Source of the DNA: Actinoallomurus sp. | GTDB taxonomy: Bacteria; Actinomycetota; Actinomycetes; Streptosporangiales; Streptosporangiaceae | Direction of reading: 5' to 3' | Length of the DNA: 64,000 nt | Assembly: GCA_025964685.1 (NCBI GenBank) | Contig: JAOPYG010000461.1 | Location: 1-64,000, forward strand | Shown here: positions 41,797-51,708 of the stretch, in pieces | Layout of the letters: every line of letters starts with the position of its first letter | Position numbering within the stretch: the first letter of the stretch is position 1 | Notes under the pieces: generated by a model | The model's input: only the letters and a program-made list of their open reading frames with translations | Told to the model about the DNA's origin: nothing | The model's database searches: none | Translations under genes and position numbers: made by a program

Positions 41797-42461
41797 CGGA
41801 CCTCTCCGAGGCGGAAGCCGCGAGCGTAGACGGTCACGATCGCCGCGGGGTCGCCGAGCTTGCGGCGCAGCGCCGCGATGTGCACGTCCAGCACCCGGGT
41901 CGGGCCGTACCAGCGGGTGTTCCAGACCCGTTCGATGATCTCCTGCCGGGCCACCACCCTGCCGGGGTCGGTCGCGAGGCACTCGAGGATGTCGAACTCG
42001 GTCGGGGTGAGCGTGACCTCCTGCCCGCCGGAGGTCACCTGGCGGGTGCGCGTGTCGATCCGCAGCCGGCCATGGGTGAGCAGGTGCGTGTCGGTGATGC
42101 GGCTACGCCGCAGGACGGCGCGGATCCGCGCGGTGAGCTCGGCGAACCCGAACGGTTTGACGATGTAGTCGTCCGCGCCCGCGTCCAGCGCCGCCACCCG
42201 GTCGGGTTCCTCCACCCGCGCGGTGATCACCAGGATCGCCGCGTCGGATCGCGCGCGCAGGCTCACGCAGAGCTCGACGCCGTCACCGTCGGGCAGGCCG
42301 AGGTCGAGCAGGACGACGTCGCAGGGATCGGCCGCCAAGGCGTCGGCGACCGTGCCCGCGATCTGGGTCCGGTAGCCGGCCCGGGTGAGCCCGCGACCGA
42401 GCGAGCCGGCGATGCCCGGGTCGTCCTCGACGATCAGTACGCGCACATCAGCGCTGGTCAC
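41793..42461 (-). CDS. OmpR-family response regulator
   Basis: The 222-residue regulator has a receiver domain with the acidic pair EDD (about residues 12-14), phospho-acceptor Asp in VVLLDLGLPDGDG (about 53), a Thr in ITARV and Lys in YIVKPFG. A winged-helix domain follows (LTPTEFDILECLATDPGRVVAR, RVLDVHIAALRRKLG). It acts with the kinase encoded downstream. The GTG at 42461 starts a divergent gap of 117 bp from the DUF2231 gene, a possible target. Confidence 0.94.
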   Translation of the reverse strand: MTSADVRVLIVEDDPGIAGSLGRGLTRAGYRTQIAGTVADALAADPCDVVLLDLGLPDGDGVELCVSLRARSDAAILVITARVEEPDRVAALDAGADDYIVKPFGFAELTARIRAVLRRSRITDTHLLTHGRLRIDTRTRQVTSGGQEVTLTPTEFDILECLATDPGRVVARQEIIERVWNTRWYGPTRVLDVHIAALRRKLGDPAAIVTVYARGFRLGEVR

Positions 42462-42578
42462 GATCTCACGCTAACGGCATCCCGGACATCTAAACGAGTT
42501 CTGAACATTTCCCTTATCCGACCCTGGCGCCGGGACCGCCACAGTTGTACTCACCTGCTCCCGCCCCCGAAAGCGATC

Positions 42579-43076
42579 ATGTTCTCCACAATCTTCGGTC
42601 TGCCCGCCCACCCGCTCGTCGTCCACGCCGTCGTCGTCCTCGTGCCGCTGGCGGCACTGTCGGCGCTGGTGGTCGCCCTGTGGCCGGCGGCCCGCTCGAG
42701 GTACGCGCCACTGGCCCTGGGCATCGCGACGCTCGCACTGATCTCCATCCCGCTGGCCACGCAGACCGGCGACCAGCTGGAGAAGCGCGTACAACCGTCG
42801 GCCTTCGTCGAGCGTCACACCGCGATGGCCGACGGGCTGCTGCCGTTCATGGCAGTGCTCTGGCTGGGCCTGCTCACCCTGGTGGTGGCCCGCCGGCTGA
42901 GCGCCTCCCGTGGCGTGAGCTGGACGCGCTACCTGGCCGGCGGGGCGGCGGTCGTCGCCGTCGTGGGAGCGGTCGCCAGCGGGGTCCAGGTCGCGCGGAT
43001 CGGCGACAGCGGCGCCCGTGCCGCCTGGCACGGTGTCGCCACCTCCTCCGGAGACGTCGCCGGACCGCATCACTGA
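42579..43076 (+). CDS. DUF2231-family membrane protein
   Basis: The 165-residue protein has four membrane helices (about residues 12-34, 40-60, 85-105 and 118-138). The family opening FGLPAHPLVVHAVVVLVPLAAL contains the conserved HP and H residues. RHTAMADGLLPFMAV is the second conserved region. Function is unknown; the paired histidines suggest possible haem or metal binding, which is only inference. ATG 42579 is preceded by GAAAG. It is divergent from the two-component operon and converges with the split LuxR gene 7 bp away. Confidence 0.85.
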   Translation: MFSTIFGLPAHPLVVHAVVVLVPLAALSALVVALWPAARSRYAPLALGIATLALISIPLATQTGDQLEKRVQPSAFVERHTAMADGLLPFMAVLWLGLLTLVVARRLSASRGVSWTRYLAGGAAVVAVVGAVASGVQVARIGDSGARAAWHGVATSSGDVAGPHH

Positions 43077-43083
43077 CGCCGGG

Positions 43084-43710
43084 TCACTGGGCCGGACGAT
43101 CCGTGCCGATGTACTCGGCGGCGGTCCGGGCGAGTTCGACGCGCGAGCCGATGTCGAGTTTCATGAAGATCTGCCGCAGGTGGAATTTCACGGTGTGCGG
43201 CGAGACGTACATCCTGCCGGCCACCTGCGGGTTGGTCAGCCCCTGCGCGACGAGCGTCGCCACGTTGCGTTCGGTGTCGGTCAGGCTCTCCCAGCCCGAG
43301 GTCGGGCGCTCGGCCTGGTTCCAGTGGCGGCGCCGGACCCCCAGCCTGCGCAGCCGGGCGCGGCCGCGAGCCGCGTCGCGGGTCGCACCGACGCGCTGGT
43401 AGCCCGCGAGGGCCTCGTCCAGCGCGCGGATCGCGGCCTCGGGATCGGACCCGCGCAGCAGAGCACCGAGGTCCTCGGCGGCAGAGGCGCGGTTCCACGG
43501 CCCGACGTACGCCCCGGCCGCGCGGCCCAGGGACTCTGGGTCGTCGTGGACGATGCCGCGGGCGTGCGCGGCCGAGGCGGCGAGGCTGGGAAGGCCGGGA
43601 TTGTCGCGCGCGAGCTCCTCCGCCGCCTGGGTGAAGGCCTCGGCGCGGCGGCGGTCGCCGATGGCGAGCGCGGTCCGGGTCAGCGAGGCCGCGGCTCCGA
43701 TCTCGGACAT
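43084..43710 (-). pseudogene. 3' part of split LAL regulator: LuxR DNA-binding segment
   Basis: This 208-codon part carries TPR-like helices (about residues 1-130) and a C-terminal LuxR helix-turn-helix (WESLTDTERNVATLVAQGLTNPQVAGRMYVSPHTVKFHLRQIFMKLDI). It is in the same frame as the larger upstream part, separated only by TAG and five codons (LYWLL). So the two are one gene of 955 codons interrupted by a single stop. An ATG at 43710 could in principle restart translation, but no ribosome binding site is evident. If it is made separately it would be a DNA-binding protein without its regulatory ATPase. Confidence 0.8.
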
Positions 43711-43725
43711 GAGCAGCCAGTACAG

Positions 43726-45951
43726 CTACTGGTCATCGGCGAAGGGTGCGCCCAGCAGGCCGACCGCGTTCTCGAGGTTGCCCCGCGCCTCGGCGACCAG
43801 CGCCATGCACCAGTTGCCCCACGCGGACAGGAGCATCACGCCGTGGCCCGCCTCCATCCGCGCTCTGTACTGCTCGGCCCGCTTGGCGGCGGTGACCATG
43901 TCCCCCTCGCGTGTCGCGATCACGGCGAGTACGGCGAAACCCAGCAGTGAGAACGCGTACGTCCCCATCTCCTCGGCCATGGCCAGCCCCGCTGCGGCCT
44001 CGGCCGAGGCGTCCTCGTGGCGGCCTTCGACGAGCCGCAGCCGGGACCGGAACAACGCGGGCCCGGCGGCGAACGCGGTGTACCCGACCGCCGCGATCTC
44101 CTCAGCGGTGGCCTGGAGCACGGTCTCCGCCTCGCGGACCTGGCCGACGCCGGTGAGCATGGCGGCGAGTTGCAGGCGCGGGTACGCGCGGTGCGCCTGG
44201 ATCGGCAGGATGCTCGCGATGCGCACGGCGTCGCGAACGTGACCCAGCGCGTCGGCGGCACGTCCCTCCGCCAGGCGCACGTACGAGACGAGCATGTGGG
44301 CGCCGATCAGGGCGGGATCATCGTCGTTCTCCCGGCCGGCCAGGACGGCCTGGGTGCGCTCGTGCCCGCTCCGGTACTCGTGGGCCGCCATCAGCCCGCG
44401 GAACAGCAGGGTCTGGGTGAGGCCCCGCAGTTCGTCGGAGATGCCCTCCTGGGCGAGCACCGTCTCGGCCTCGGTCACCACCTCGGTGGTGTGCCCGGCC
44501 AGGTAGAGGGCGTACCCCAGCTCGTACCTCAGGCGGGCGGCCTGGCCGGGAGGCGCGGCCTGGCCCAGCGCCCTGCGGGCGAGGACGATCGCCTCGGACA
44601 GGCGTCCGGAGGTCGTCAGTGCGTAGACGGCGGTCACCGTACGGTCGAATCGGCCAGGGTCGGTGGGGACGGTGAGCTCCAGGGAGCGTACGGCGAGGTC
44701 GGCCGCGGTCTGGGGGGAGGAGGACAGGAGTTCGCGCACCGCCTGGTCCAGTCCGGCAGCGGCCTGTGTGTCACCCGGGCAGGCGTACTGCAGCAGGTGG
44801 CCGGCGGCGAGGATCGCCGAGTCACCGCGTTTGAGCAGCATCTCGCCGGCCTGCCGGTGCAGGGCCTTGCGCACGGACGGGCCGATGGTCTCGATGACCC
44901 CGCGCCGGAGCAGCTCGTGCCGGAACCTCAGCGTGTCTCCAGAGAGCTCCACGACCCCCGCCGTTCCCGCCTCCTCCAGCGGGTGGAGCAACCGGCTCGC
45001 CGGTTCGCCGAGCATGTGGGCCAGGTCGTCGACCGAGAAACCACGGCCCAGAACCGCGGCGACCTGCAGCAGCTGCCGCGTCGCCGGGGACAGCCTGTTC
45101 AGGCCGCTGCGGGCGATCTCCTGCATCCGTCCGGGCACCCGCCGGGAGACGAGCCGCGCCCGCCCCTCGGCGACTTCGAGCGCGCCCTCATCGCGCAGTC
45201 CCCTGAGCAACTCTACGAGCACGAACGGATTGCCCGCGGCACCGGTCGCCAGAGTGAGCAGCTCGGTGCCCGGACGCGCGTCGAGGATGTCGGCGATGAG
45301 CTCGGCCACCGCCTGTTCGTCCAGAGGGTCGAGCACGATCCGGGTGGCTCCGTCGCGTTCGAGGACGTCGAAGAGCCGGTCCACATTGGAGCCGTCGCCG
45401 TCACTGGTACGCGCCAGGGTCCACACCAGCGGGTAGGACGACAGCTCGGGGATCAGGGATCGCAGCGCCAGGACCGTCGTCGGATCGGCCCAGTGAAGGT
45501 CGTCCAGCGTGATCAGCATCGGACCTCGCGCGGCCCGCTGCTCCAGCCGCTCCTGCAACCGCTCCACCAGCCACAGCCGCAGGTCGAGTGGGTCCACGCG
45601 GGTGTCGCCGGCGGCCTGCAGGTTCTGGACGGATTCCCCGAGGGCCGAGGTCAGTGACGCCAGGGGCATCAGCTGGCTGGGTTTGTCCGCCGCGCCCCGT
45701 GCGAGCGCGAACCCCCGCTCCGCCGCCGCGGCGGCGGTCTCCTCCAGCAGGCAGGTCTTCCCCAGGCCCGCCTGGCCCTCGACCAGGAGCACCCCGCCGC
45801 GGCTCAGCTCGGCCGCGCGCAGCAGCGACGTGACCGTGCGCCACTCCCGAATCCGGCCACGCCAGCCACGCCGCGAAGATCCCCCGAGATCGGATCCGTA
45901 CGCGGCGCGTTGCTTGGGCGAGGCGTCACCCGACGGCGGTTCCTGAGTCAC
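43726..45951 (-). pseudogene. 5' part of split LAL-type (AAA/TPR) LuxR regulator
   Basis: The 741 codons encode an N-terminal AAA/STAND ATPase with Walker A VEGQAGLGKTCLLE (about residues 58-71), Walker B MLITLDDLHWADPTTVL (about 148) and a TLATGAAGNPFVLVELL sensor. Winged-helix and TPR-like repeats (about 300-741) follow. The family normally ends with a LuxR helix-turn-helix at about 900-1000 residues. Here TAG at 43726-43728 ends it after APFADDQ and the missing DNA-binding end follows in frame. A CAG-to-TAG change is a simple cause. GTG 45951 is preceded by GGGG. If the stop is real, this product cannot bind DNA by itself. Confidence 0.82.
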
Positions 45952-46189
45952 CTACCCCACAAAGTACCTGGTCAGGTCAATTCTCCCGTTGGGCGCGGAT
46001 CAGCGCCGCTCGGCCGTCAGGAGCATGAACAGGGCCGCCGGGAAGCCGTCACGCCACCACGGATGGTCGCGAAGCCGTCCTCAGCACCCGGCCGAACTCC
46101 CGCACGGCCGCGATCGACGGCAATTGCGGACGGAATCCGGCCGCAATTGGGCCTAGCGTTCACCGCATCCCCACCCTGAAGGAGACGAG

Positions 46190-47290
46190 ATGCGACCGGT
46201 TCTGACCGCTCGTGCGCTGGGCCGGGCGACGCTGGAACGGCAGTTCCTCCTGCGGCGGTCGGCCATGTCGGCGCTGGAGGGCGTACGGCACCTGGTCGGG
46301 CTGCAGGCGCAGGCGGCGAACGCGCCGTACGTCGGGCTGTGGTCGCGCCTGGCGTCGTTCGCGATCTCCGACCTGACCGCGCTGATGGTCGATCGCCGCG
46401 TCGTACGGAGCGGGTCGCTGCGGGCCACTCAGCACCTGACCACGGCCGAGGACTACCTGTGGCTCCGGCCGCTCATTCAGCCGGTGAGCCTCCGGCAGCG
46501 TCAGGCCGGGTTCGGCCGGCGTACGGCCGGGGTGGATCTCGGCGAAGTGGCCGCGGTGGCCTCCGATCTGCTCGCCGGCCGGACGCTCACCCGGCCGCAG
46601 CTGCGCGATCTGCTGGCGGAGCGCTGGCCCGGCCACGACGCGGAGGCGCTGGCCTGGTCGGTGCAGTGCCTGCTGTGGATCGTGCATCCGCCGCCGAGCG
46701 GCACGTGGGGTGTCGGCGGCGCCACGCCGTTCGCGCTGGCCCACGAGTGGATCGGGCGTCCCGTGGTCACCGATCCCGAACCCGCGCCGCTGGTCCGCCG
46801 CTACCTGGCCGCGTTCGGCCCGGCGACGGTGAAGGACGTCCAGACGTGGTCGGGGCTGACCCGGCTCCGTGACGTGGTGGAGCGGATGCGGCCGGAGGTG
46901 CGGACCTTCCGTGACGAGGCGGGGACCGAACTGTTCGACCTGGCGGACGCCCCGCTGCCGGACCCGGACACCCCGGCGCCGCCGCGTTTCCTGCCCGAGT
47001 TCGACGATCTGATCGTGGCGCATGGCGACCGCCGCCGGCTGATGACGGACGCCGACAGGAAACGGACCTGTGTCGGCTCGCTGGTGGCTCCGACGTTCCT
47101 CATCGACGGTCGCGTCGCCGGCTCCTGGAGGCTCCAGCGCGATCGCGAGACCGCGACGCTGGTCATCGCGCCGTACCGGAGCCTCGGCGAGGCCGACCGT
47201 ACGGCCCTGGAGGAGGAGGGTGTCCGGCTGCTCGGGTTCGCCGCGCCCGCCGGCCGGACGCGGCACGTGACCTTCCGGCCCGTCGACTGA
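46190..47290 (+). CDS. Winged-helix DNA-binding domain protein (HTH_42/YcaQ-like)
   Basis: The 366-residue protein matches the HTH_42 family: RFLLRRS-like opening (QFLLRRSAMSALEGVRHLVGLQAQAANAPYVGLWSRL), VVRSGSLRATQHLTTAEDYLWL, then TPFALAHEWIG, FGPATVKDVQTWSGL and FLPEFDDLIVAHGDR. Some relatives are DNA glycosylases that act on alkylated or cross-linked DNA (AlkX/YcaQ group), with a QxQ-type motif that LQAQ here resembles. Which activity this protein has is not settled. ATG 46190 has AAGGAGA six to seven bases upstream. It stands alone between the split regulator and the DUF4239 gene. Confidence 0.85.
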   Translation: MRPVLTARALGRATLERQFLLRRSAMSALEGVRHLVGLQAQAANAPYVGLWSRLASFAISDLTALMVDRRVVRSGSLRATQHLTTAEDYLWLRPLIQPVSLRQRQAGFGRRTAGVDLGEVAAVASDLLAGRTLTRPQLRDLLAERWPGHDAEALAWSVQCLLWIVHPPPSGTWGVGGATPFALAHEWIGRPVVTDPEPAPLVRRYLAAFGPATVKDVQTWSGLTRLRDVVERMRPEVRTFRDEAGTELFDLADAPLPDPDTPAPPRFLPEFDDLIVAHGDRRRLMTDADRKRTCVGSLVAPTFLIDGRVAGSWRLQRDRETATLVIAPYRSLGEADRTALEEEGVRLLGFAAPAGRTRHVTFRPVD

Positions 47291-47374
47291 CGCCGGTATG
47301 CGGCCGGATGCGGTCGCTCGCCGCCGCCGTTTCGGCTATCTCCACGGTCACGTGCCGTGATAGTCAAATGACGA

Positions 47375-47396
47375 TAAGCCACGAGATCGTGGCTTA
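47375..47396. repeat. 22-bp near-perfect palindrome upstream of the DUF4239 gene
   Basis: TAAGCCACGA (47375-47384) and TCGTGGCTTA (47387-47396) are exact inverted repeats with a two-base centre. The loop is too short for a normal terminator, and the next start codon is 34 bp downstream, so an operator is more likely. Confidence 0.6.
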
Positions 47397-47429
47397 CGTT
47401 CGCGCCGTCGTGACGTTACGGAGTCGTGC

Positions 47430-48197
47430 ATGTTCGTCAGTCTTCTGGCTGTGGTCGCGGCGGTCGGCTTAGTGGCGGTGGTCGCCCGGGTCTTCACCAA
47501 GTGGGGGCGTGGCGCCGACGACGAGCATCATGACGGCACGACGTCCAAGCACACCGGTGCGATGTTGTCGGCACTGTTCCTGCTGGCCTTCGCCATCGCG
47601 ATCGTCGTGCCGTGGACCACGGCCGACGCGGCACGGCAGAACACCCACACCGAAAGCGAGGCCGTCGTCGGGGCGTACTGGGCGGCCGCGGAGTTGCCCG
47701 CCCCGGCGGGGCCGCAGGTGCAGGCCGGTCTGCGGGACTACGTCCACTTCGTCATCGGCACGGAATGGGGCGTCATGAAGCACGGCCGGCTGAGCGACAC
47801 CGGCTGGTCGCGGCTTGACTCGCTGCGCACCGAAGTCGTGCGGCTGCGTACGACCGATAACCAGGTCGAAGACGCTCGCACCACTCTTCTGACGCAGTTC
47901 CAGGCCATTTCCGAGGCGCGCAGCCAGCGTGCGCTGGACGCCAAGGCGAGACCGCCGGTGGCCTTGCTCTACCTCACCGTGCTGACCGGCCTCGCCACCG
48001 TGATCTTCCCCTTCATCGTGGGTGCGCGGCCGCGAGGGATGACGATGATCCCGCTGGGTGTCATGGCCGCGCTGCTCGGTTTCGGTGTCTACCTGACCTT
48101 TGACATCTCCCACGTGTTCGACGGGGGACTCCAGGTCAAGCCGGACGCCTTCCACGCGGCGCAGCAGGAGTTCCAGCGCATCCCGGCGAGTCGCTGA
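47430..48197 (+). CDS. DUF4239-like (bestrophin-like) membrane protein
   Basis: The 255-residue protein has membrane helices at about residues 2-20, 46-66, 175-195 and 200-222, with an extramembrane helical region (about 70-170, AARQNTHTESEAVVGAYWAAAELP) between. The DUF4239 pattern is E-x-x-x-V-G-x-Y/L following the second helix, and ETEARSQRALDAK before the third; both are seen in variant form. The function of the family is unknown. The ATG at 47430 has only GGAG (47420-47423) as a ribosome binding site. A palindrome 34 bp upstream could be its operator. Confidence 0.75.
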   Translation: MFVSLLAVVAAVGLVAVVARVFTKWGRGADDEHHDGTTSKHTGAMLSALFLLAFAIAIVVPWTTADAARQNTHTESEAVVGAYWAAAELPAPAGPQVQAGLRDYVHFVIGTEWGVMKHGRLSDTGWSRLDSLRTEVVRLRTTDNQVEDARTTLLTQFQAISEARSQRALDAKARPPVALLYLTVLTGLATVIFPFIVGARPRGMTMIPLGVMAALLGFGVYLTFDISHVFDGGLQVKPDAFHAAQQEFQRIPASR

Positions 48198-48348
48198 CGA
48201 CGTCCGGTGCGGCGACCCGGCGCCCGTCACCAAGCGTCATGGCCGATTCCTGGCGCTGCGTGGGCGCGCACTCGCGCACCGCCACCATCCCGTCGAAACC
48301 TGACCTCGGTTTATAACTGGCAGTAACCATCTGTTCTCAATTCGCGCG

Positions 48349-48377
48349 TTGACGGCCATTTTTCCCCGTTTTATGCT
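48349..48377 (+). promoter_or_regulatory. Consensus-like promoter of the M36 peptidase gene
   Basis: TTGACG (48349-48354) and TATGCT (48372-48377) are separated by exactly 17 bp inside an AT-richer stretch. Transcription would start near 48384, giving a leader of about 200 bases before GTG 48581. The rest of the 48198-48580 gap holds no supported gene. Confidence 0.65.
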
Positions 48378-48580
48378 CCCCACGGATTTATCCGGTGTGA
48401 AGGGAGGCGGCGGGTCTGGTCTTGGCCGGATTACCGGGCCGAGCCCGACGCAGCACATTTGCCATTCTCGCCGGCGAACGCCGATCGACCACGGAGTCGC
48501 TCGCCGTACCGCCCGTGCCGGAATACGCCGATCACGCTCCTTTCCCCGTCCCTCACGACCCCCAATGAGGTGGTAGAGCC

Positions 48581-51500
48581 GTGCGCGATAAAAGACGCAG
48601 AGCAAGGGTTCGTCGGCTGACGGCCGTGGCTTCGGTGAGTGCGCTTTTCGCGCTCGGACTGAACGGTGTGGCGTCCGGAGCCCCGACACCGACGCCGCGA
48701 GACCAGGCCCGCCATCAGGGCGTCGGTAACCGTGACGCCCGCCCGGGCCACCGCGACCCGACGTCGGCGCAGCGCGATCTGGCCACGCGCCAGCACGTCA
48801 CCGCCCGGTGGAACAAGCTGGGCACGCCGTCGAACCTGGCGCCGCAGGGACAGGCGCTCGCCAGCGGCCTGCCGGCCGATCCGGCGACCGCGGCCCGTAC
48901 TTACATCGCGCAGCATCGTGACCTGCTCGGGCTGAGCCAGAGGGCGGTCGACTCGCTCGAGGTGCTGGCCGTCAACCCGATCGGCAAGGGCTCCGCGGTC
49001 CTGTTCCGCGAGCGGTTCGGCGACCTTCCGGCGGGCTACGACGGCCTGGCGGCGGTCGGGGTCGCGGACGGCAAGGCGTACATGGTGAGCTCCACTCTGG
49101 CTCCCGACGTGGCCGCCCCCGAACCCGCCACCCTCGACCAGAAAGAGGCGCTGGGGAAGGCGATAAAGGACGCCTCCCTGTCCGGCGGAACGGTCACCGC
49201 GAAGGGGGCGTCCGGCGGCTGGAACCGCTTCGAGGTGAGCGGCCTGGCAGGCACGCAGAGCGTCAAGCCCGTCGCGGTGCCGCTGCCGGAGGGCGGCGTA
49301 CGTGCGGCGTACGAGGTGTCGGTCAACGACAGCGACCCGAACGGCGCGCAGGCCTACACGAGTTACGTCGACGCCCGCACGGGCGACGTCCTGATCCGCG
49401 AGGACAACGTCAACGACGAGGCCGACGACCCCCAGTGGAAGGCCTTCCCGGAGAACCCGCCGGCCGACTACAGCTCACGGGACACCCGCGAGACCTGGTG
49501 CTTCACCAAGACGCGCGGTTGTGACCGCGTCGTCGGCAACCCGGCCTCGCCGCTGCCCTGGGACGTCGATCCGAGCGTGAGCGCCACCGAGTCGACGCAC
49601 ACCACCCGTGGCAACAACGAGTGGGCGGCGCAGGACTGGCTCGACGCCACCGGCAGGGGCTTCAACATGGCCGGGTTCGCCACCCCCAGCCCGGACCGCG
49701 AGTACACCTATCCCTGGACGAACCAGTGGTATGCCTCCAAGTGCTCCCCGGCCGCCTTCGACAGCCCGCAGCGCAATGACATCGACGCCGCGGACGCCAA
49801 CCTCCAGGCCATGCACAACCGCATGCACGACTTCTCCTACAACCTCGGCTTCACCGAGACCGCCTGGAACATGCAGGACGACAACTTCGGCAAGGGCGGG
49901 CTCGGCGCCGACCCCGAGCACGGCAACTCCCAGTCGGGCGCGCGGGTCACGACCAGCCTGATCCGGGACAACGCCAACCAGTCCACGGGGCCCGACGGCA
50001 CGCCGCCGACCACGAACATGTACCTCTGGCAGTCCATCGCGGGCTCCTTCTACTCCCCGTGCGTGGACGGCGACTACGACATGTCGGTGATCGGCCACGA
50101 GTACACCCACGCCATCTCCAACCGGATGGTGGCCGGGCCGGACCGCGGCCTCAGTGGCTTCCAGGCCGGTTCGATGGGTGAGTCCTGGTCCGACCTGGAC
50201 GCCATGGAGTACCTCGCCGCCAACGACCTCGTGCCGCACGGCCAGTCGCCGTTCGTCACCGGCCAGTACGTGACCGGCAACAGCGTGCGCGGCATCCGCG
50301 ACTACGACCTGTCGAAGAACCCGCTGAACTACAGCGATCTCGGCTTCGACCTGACCGGACCTGAGGTGCACGCCGACGGGGAGATCTGGAACGCCGTCAA
50401 CTACGACATCCGGCAGGCGTTCATCAAGCGCTACGGAGCCGGCAGCGTCTCCCTGAGCAAGTCGTGCGCCGAGGGCAGGACGCCGGTCACGAAGTGCCCC
50501 GGCGACCGGCGGTGGATCCAGCTCGTCTACGACGGCTGGCTGCTGATGGCGAACGGTGCCGTCTCGATGCTGGACGCGCGTGACGCGATGCTGACCGCGG
50601 ACCAGCTGCGGTTCGGCGGAGCCGACCAGGATCTGCTCTGGAACGCCTTCGCCGGTCGCGGCATGGGCTCCGGCGCGGCCAGCAACACCAACGCCGACAG
50701 CGACGCGACGCCCAGCTTCGCCTCACCGAAGGCCAGGAACGCCTCCGTACGGTTCCGCGCCGTCGACGACAGCGGCGCCCAGGTGCCGAACACGCGGATC
50801 TTCGTCGGCGACTACCAGGCACGCGCCGTACCGGTCGCGGACAGCGACGCGGCCACCCCGCTCACGGACACCGCCTCGATCGTGGCGGGGAGCTACTCCT
50901 TCGTCGCCCAGGCCCCGGGACACGGGACGACCAGGTTCACCGCCCGTGTGACGTCCGGCTCGCACCCTACGGTGCAGGTGCGGCTGCCGCGCAATGTCGC
51001 CTCGGCGGCGGCCGGCGCGACGGCGACCGGTGACGGCGTCGACCTCGGTGCGCTCATCGACGACGACGAGGGAACGACGTGGGCCTCCCTGGGGGCTCAG
51101 GCGCAGCCGGTGGCGGGCAAGCAGGTCACGGTACGGCTCGCCGGGCAGGAACCGCAGGAGGTGCGGCGTGTCCAGGTCAGTGCCCTGCTGCGGCCGGCGA
51201 ACGCGCAGGACCCGGGCGGTGACACCCTCACCCAGAACCGGTTCACCGCGTTGCGGTCGTTCAAGGTGCTCGCGTGCAAGGCATCGGCCACCGTCGACTG
51301 CTCGCAGGCGAAGGACTACCGCACCGTCTACACCAGCAAGCCGGACGCCTTCCCGGCGGCCAGGCCGCGGCCGGTGGCGCCCAACCTGACCATGCGGTCC
51401 TTCTCGATTCCGAAGACCACGGCCACCCACCTGCGGTTCGAGGTCCTCGCGTCGCAGTGCACCGGCAACCCCGACTACGCCGGCCAGCAGACGAACGACC

Positions 51501-51583
51501 CGAACGTGCCGAGCGACTGTGTCACCGGAAGCACCATCTCCGGGCAGGTACGGGCGGCGGACTTCGCGGCCTTCACCCACTGA
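48581..51583 (+). CDS. Secreted M36 fungalysin-type metallopeptidase
   Basis: The 1000-residue protein has a basic Sec signal (RDKRRRARVRRLTAVASVSALFALGLNG, about residues 1-34). A propeptide with FTP/PepSY-like regions (about 60-290) is followed by the peptidase domain with HEYTHAISNRM (zinc His pair and catalytic Glu, about 505) and the third ligand in GESWSDLDAMEY (about 535). C-terminal domains include a VRFRAVDDSGAQVPNTRIFVG beta-sandwich (about 715-805) and a discoidin-like module with VDLGALIDDDEGTTWASLG (about 825-1000). It would degrade extracellular protein after removal of the propeptide. GTG 48581 has GAGGTGG eight bases upstream. It is followed by a strong terminator. Confidence 0.92.
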   Translation: MRDKRRRARVRRLTAVASVSALFALGLNGVASGAPTPTPRDQARHQGVGNRDARPGHRDPTSAQRDLATRQHVTARWNKLGTPSNLAPQGQALASGLPADPATAARTYIAQHRDLLGLSQRAVDSLEVLAVNPIGKGSAVLFRERFGDLPAGYDGLAAVGVADGKAYMVSSTLAPDVAAPEPATLDQKEALGKAIKDASLSGGTVTAKGASGGWNRFEVSGLAGTQSVKPVAVPLPEGGVRAAYEVSVNDSDPNGAQAYTSYVDARTGDVLIREDNVNDEADDPQWKAFPENPPADYSSRDTRETWCFTKTRGCDRVVGNPASPLPWDVDPSVSATESTHTTRGNNEWAAQDWLDATGRGFNMAGFATPSPDREYTYPWTNQWYASKCSPAAFDSPQRNDIDAADANLQAMHNRMHDFSYNLGFTETAWNMQDDNFGKGGLGADPEHGNSQSGARVTTSLIRDNANQSTGPDGTPPTTNMYLWQSIAGSFYSPCVDGDYDMSVIGHEYTHAISNRMVAGPDRGLSGFQAGSMGESWSDLDAMEYLAANDLVPHGQSPFVTGQYVTGNSVRGIRDYDLSKNPLNYSDLGFDLTGPEVHADGEIWNAVNYDIRQAFIKRYGAGSVSLSKSCAEGRTPVTKCPGDRRWIQLVYDGWLLMANGAVSMLDARDAMLTADQLRFGGADQDLLWNAFAGRGMGSGAASNTNADSDATPSFASPKARNASVRFRAVDDSGAQVPNTRIFVGDYQARAVPVADSDAATPLTDTASIVAGSYSFVAQAPGHGTTRFTARVTSGSHPTVQVRLPRNVASAAAGATATGDGVDLGALIDDDEGTTWASLGAQAQPVAGKQVTVRLAGQEPQEVRRVQVSALLRPANAQDPGGDTLTQNRFTALRSFKVLACKASATVDCSQAKDYRTVYTSKPDAFPAARPRPVAPNLTMRSFSIPKTTATHLRFEVLASQCTGNPDYAGQQTNDPNVPSDCVTGSTISGQVRAADFAAFTH

Positions 51584-51607
51584 CCGGAACATTTCCGACA
51601 AATGCGG

Positions 51608-51643
51608 CGGGACCCGCCGGCACCACGGTGCCGGCGGGTCCCG
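51608..51643. terminator. Terminator after the M36 peptidase gene
   Basis: CGGGACCCGCCGGCACC (51608-51624) and GGTGCCGGCGGGTCCCG (51627-51643) are perfectly complementary over 17 bases, 25 bp after the peptidase stop, followed by TTCATTC. The central pairs would open to form the loop. It may also serve the convergent DUF805 gene. Confidence 0.9.
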
Positions 51644-51708
51644 TTCATTCCGCGGGGATACGCCGCCTGAATACGCGGGGGGGATTCAGGTGACGCGGGG
51701 AAAGGCGA

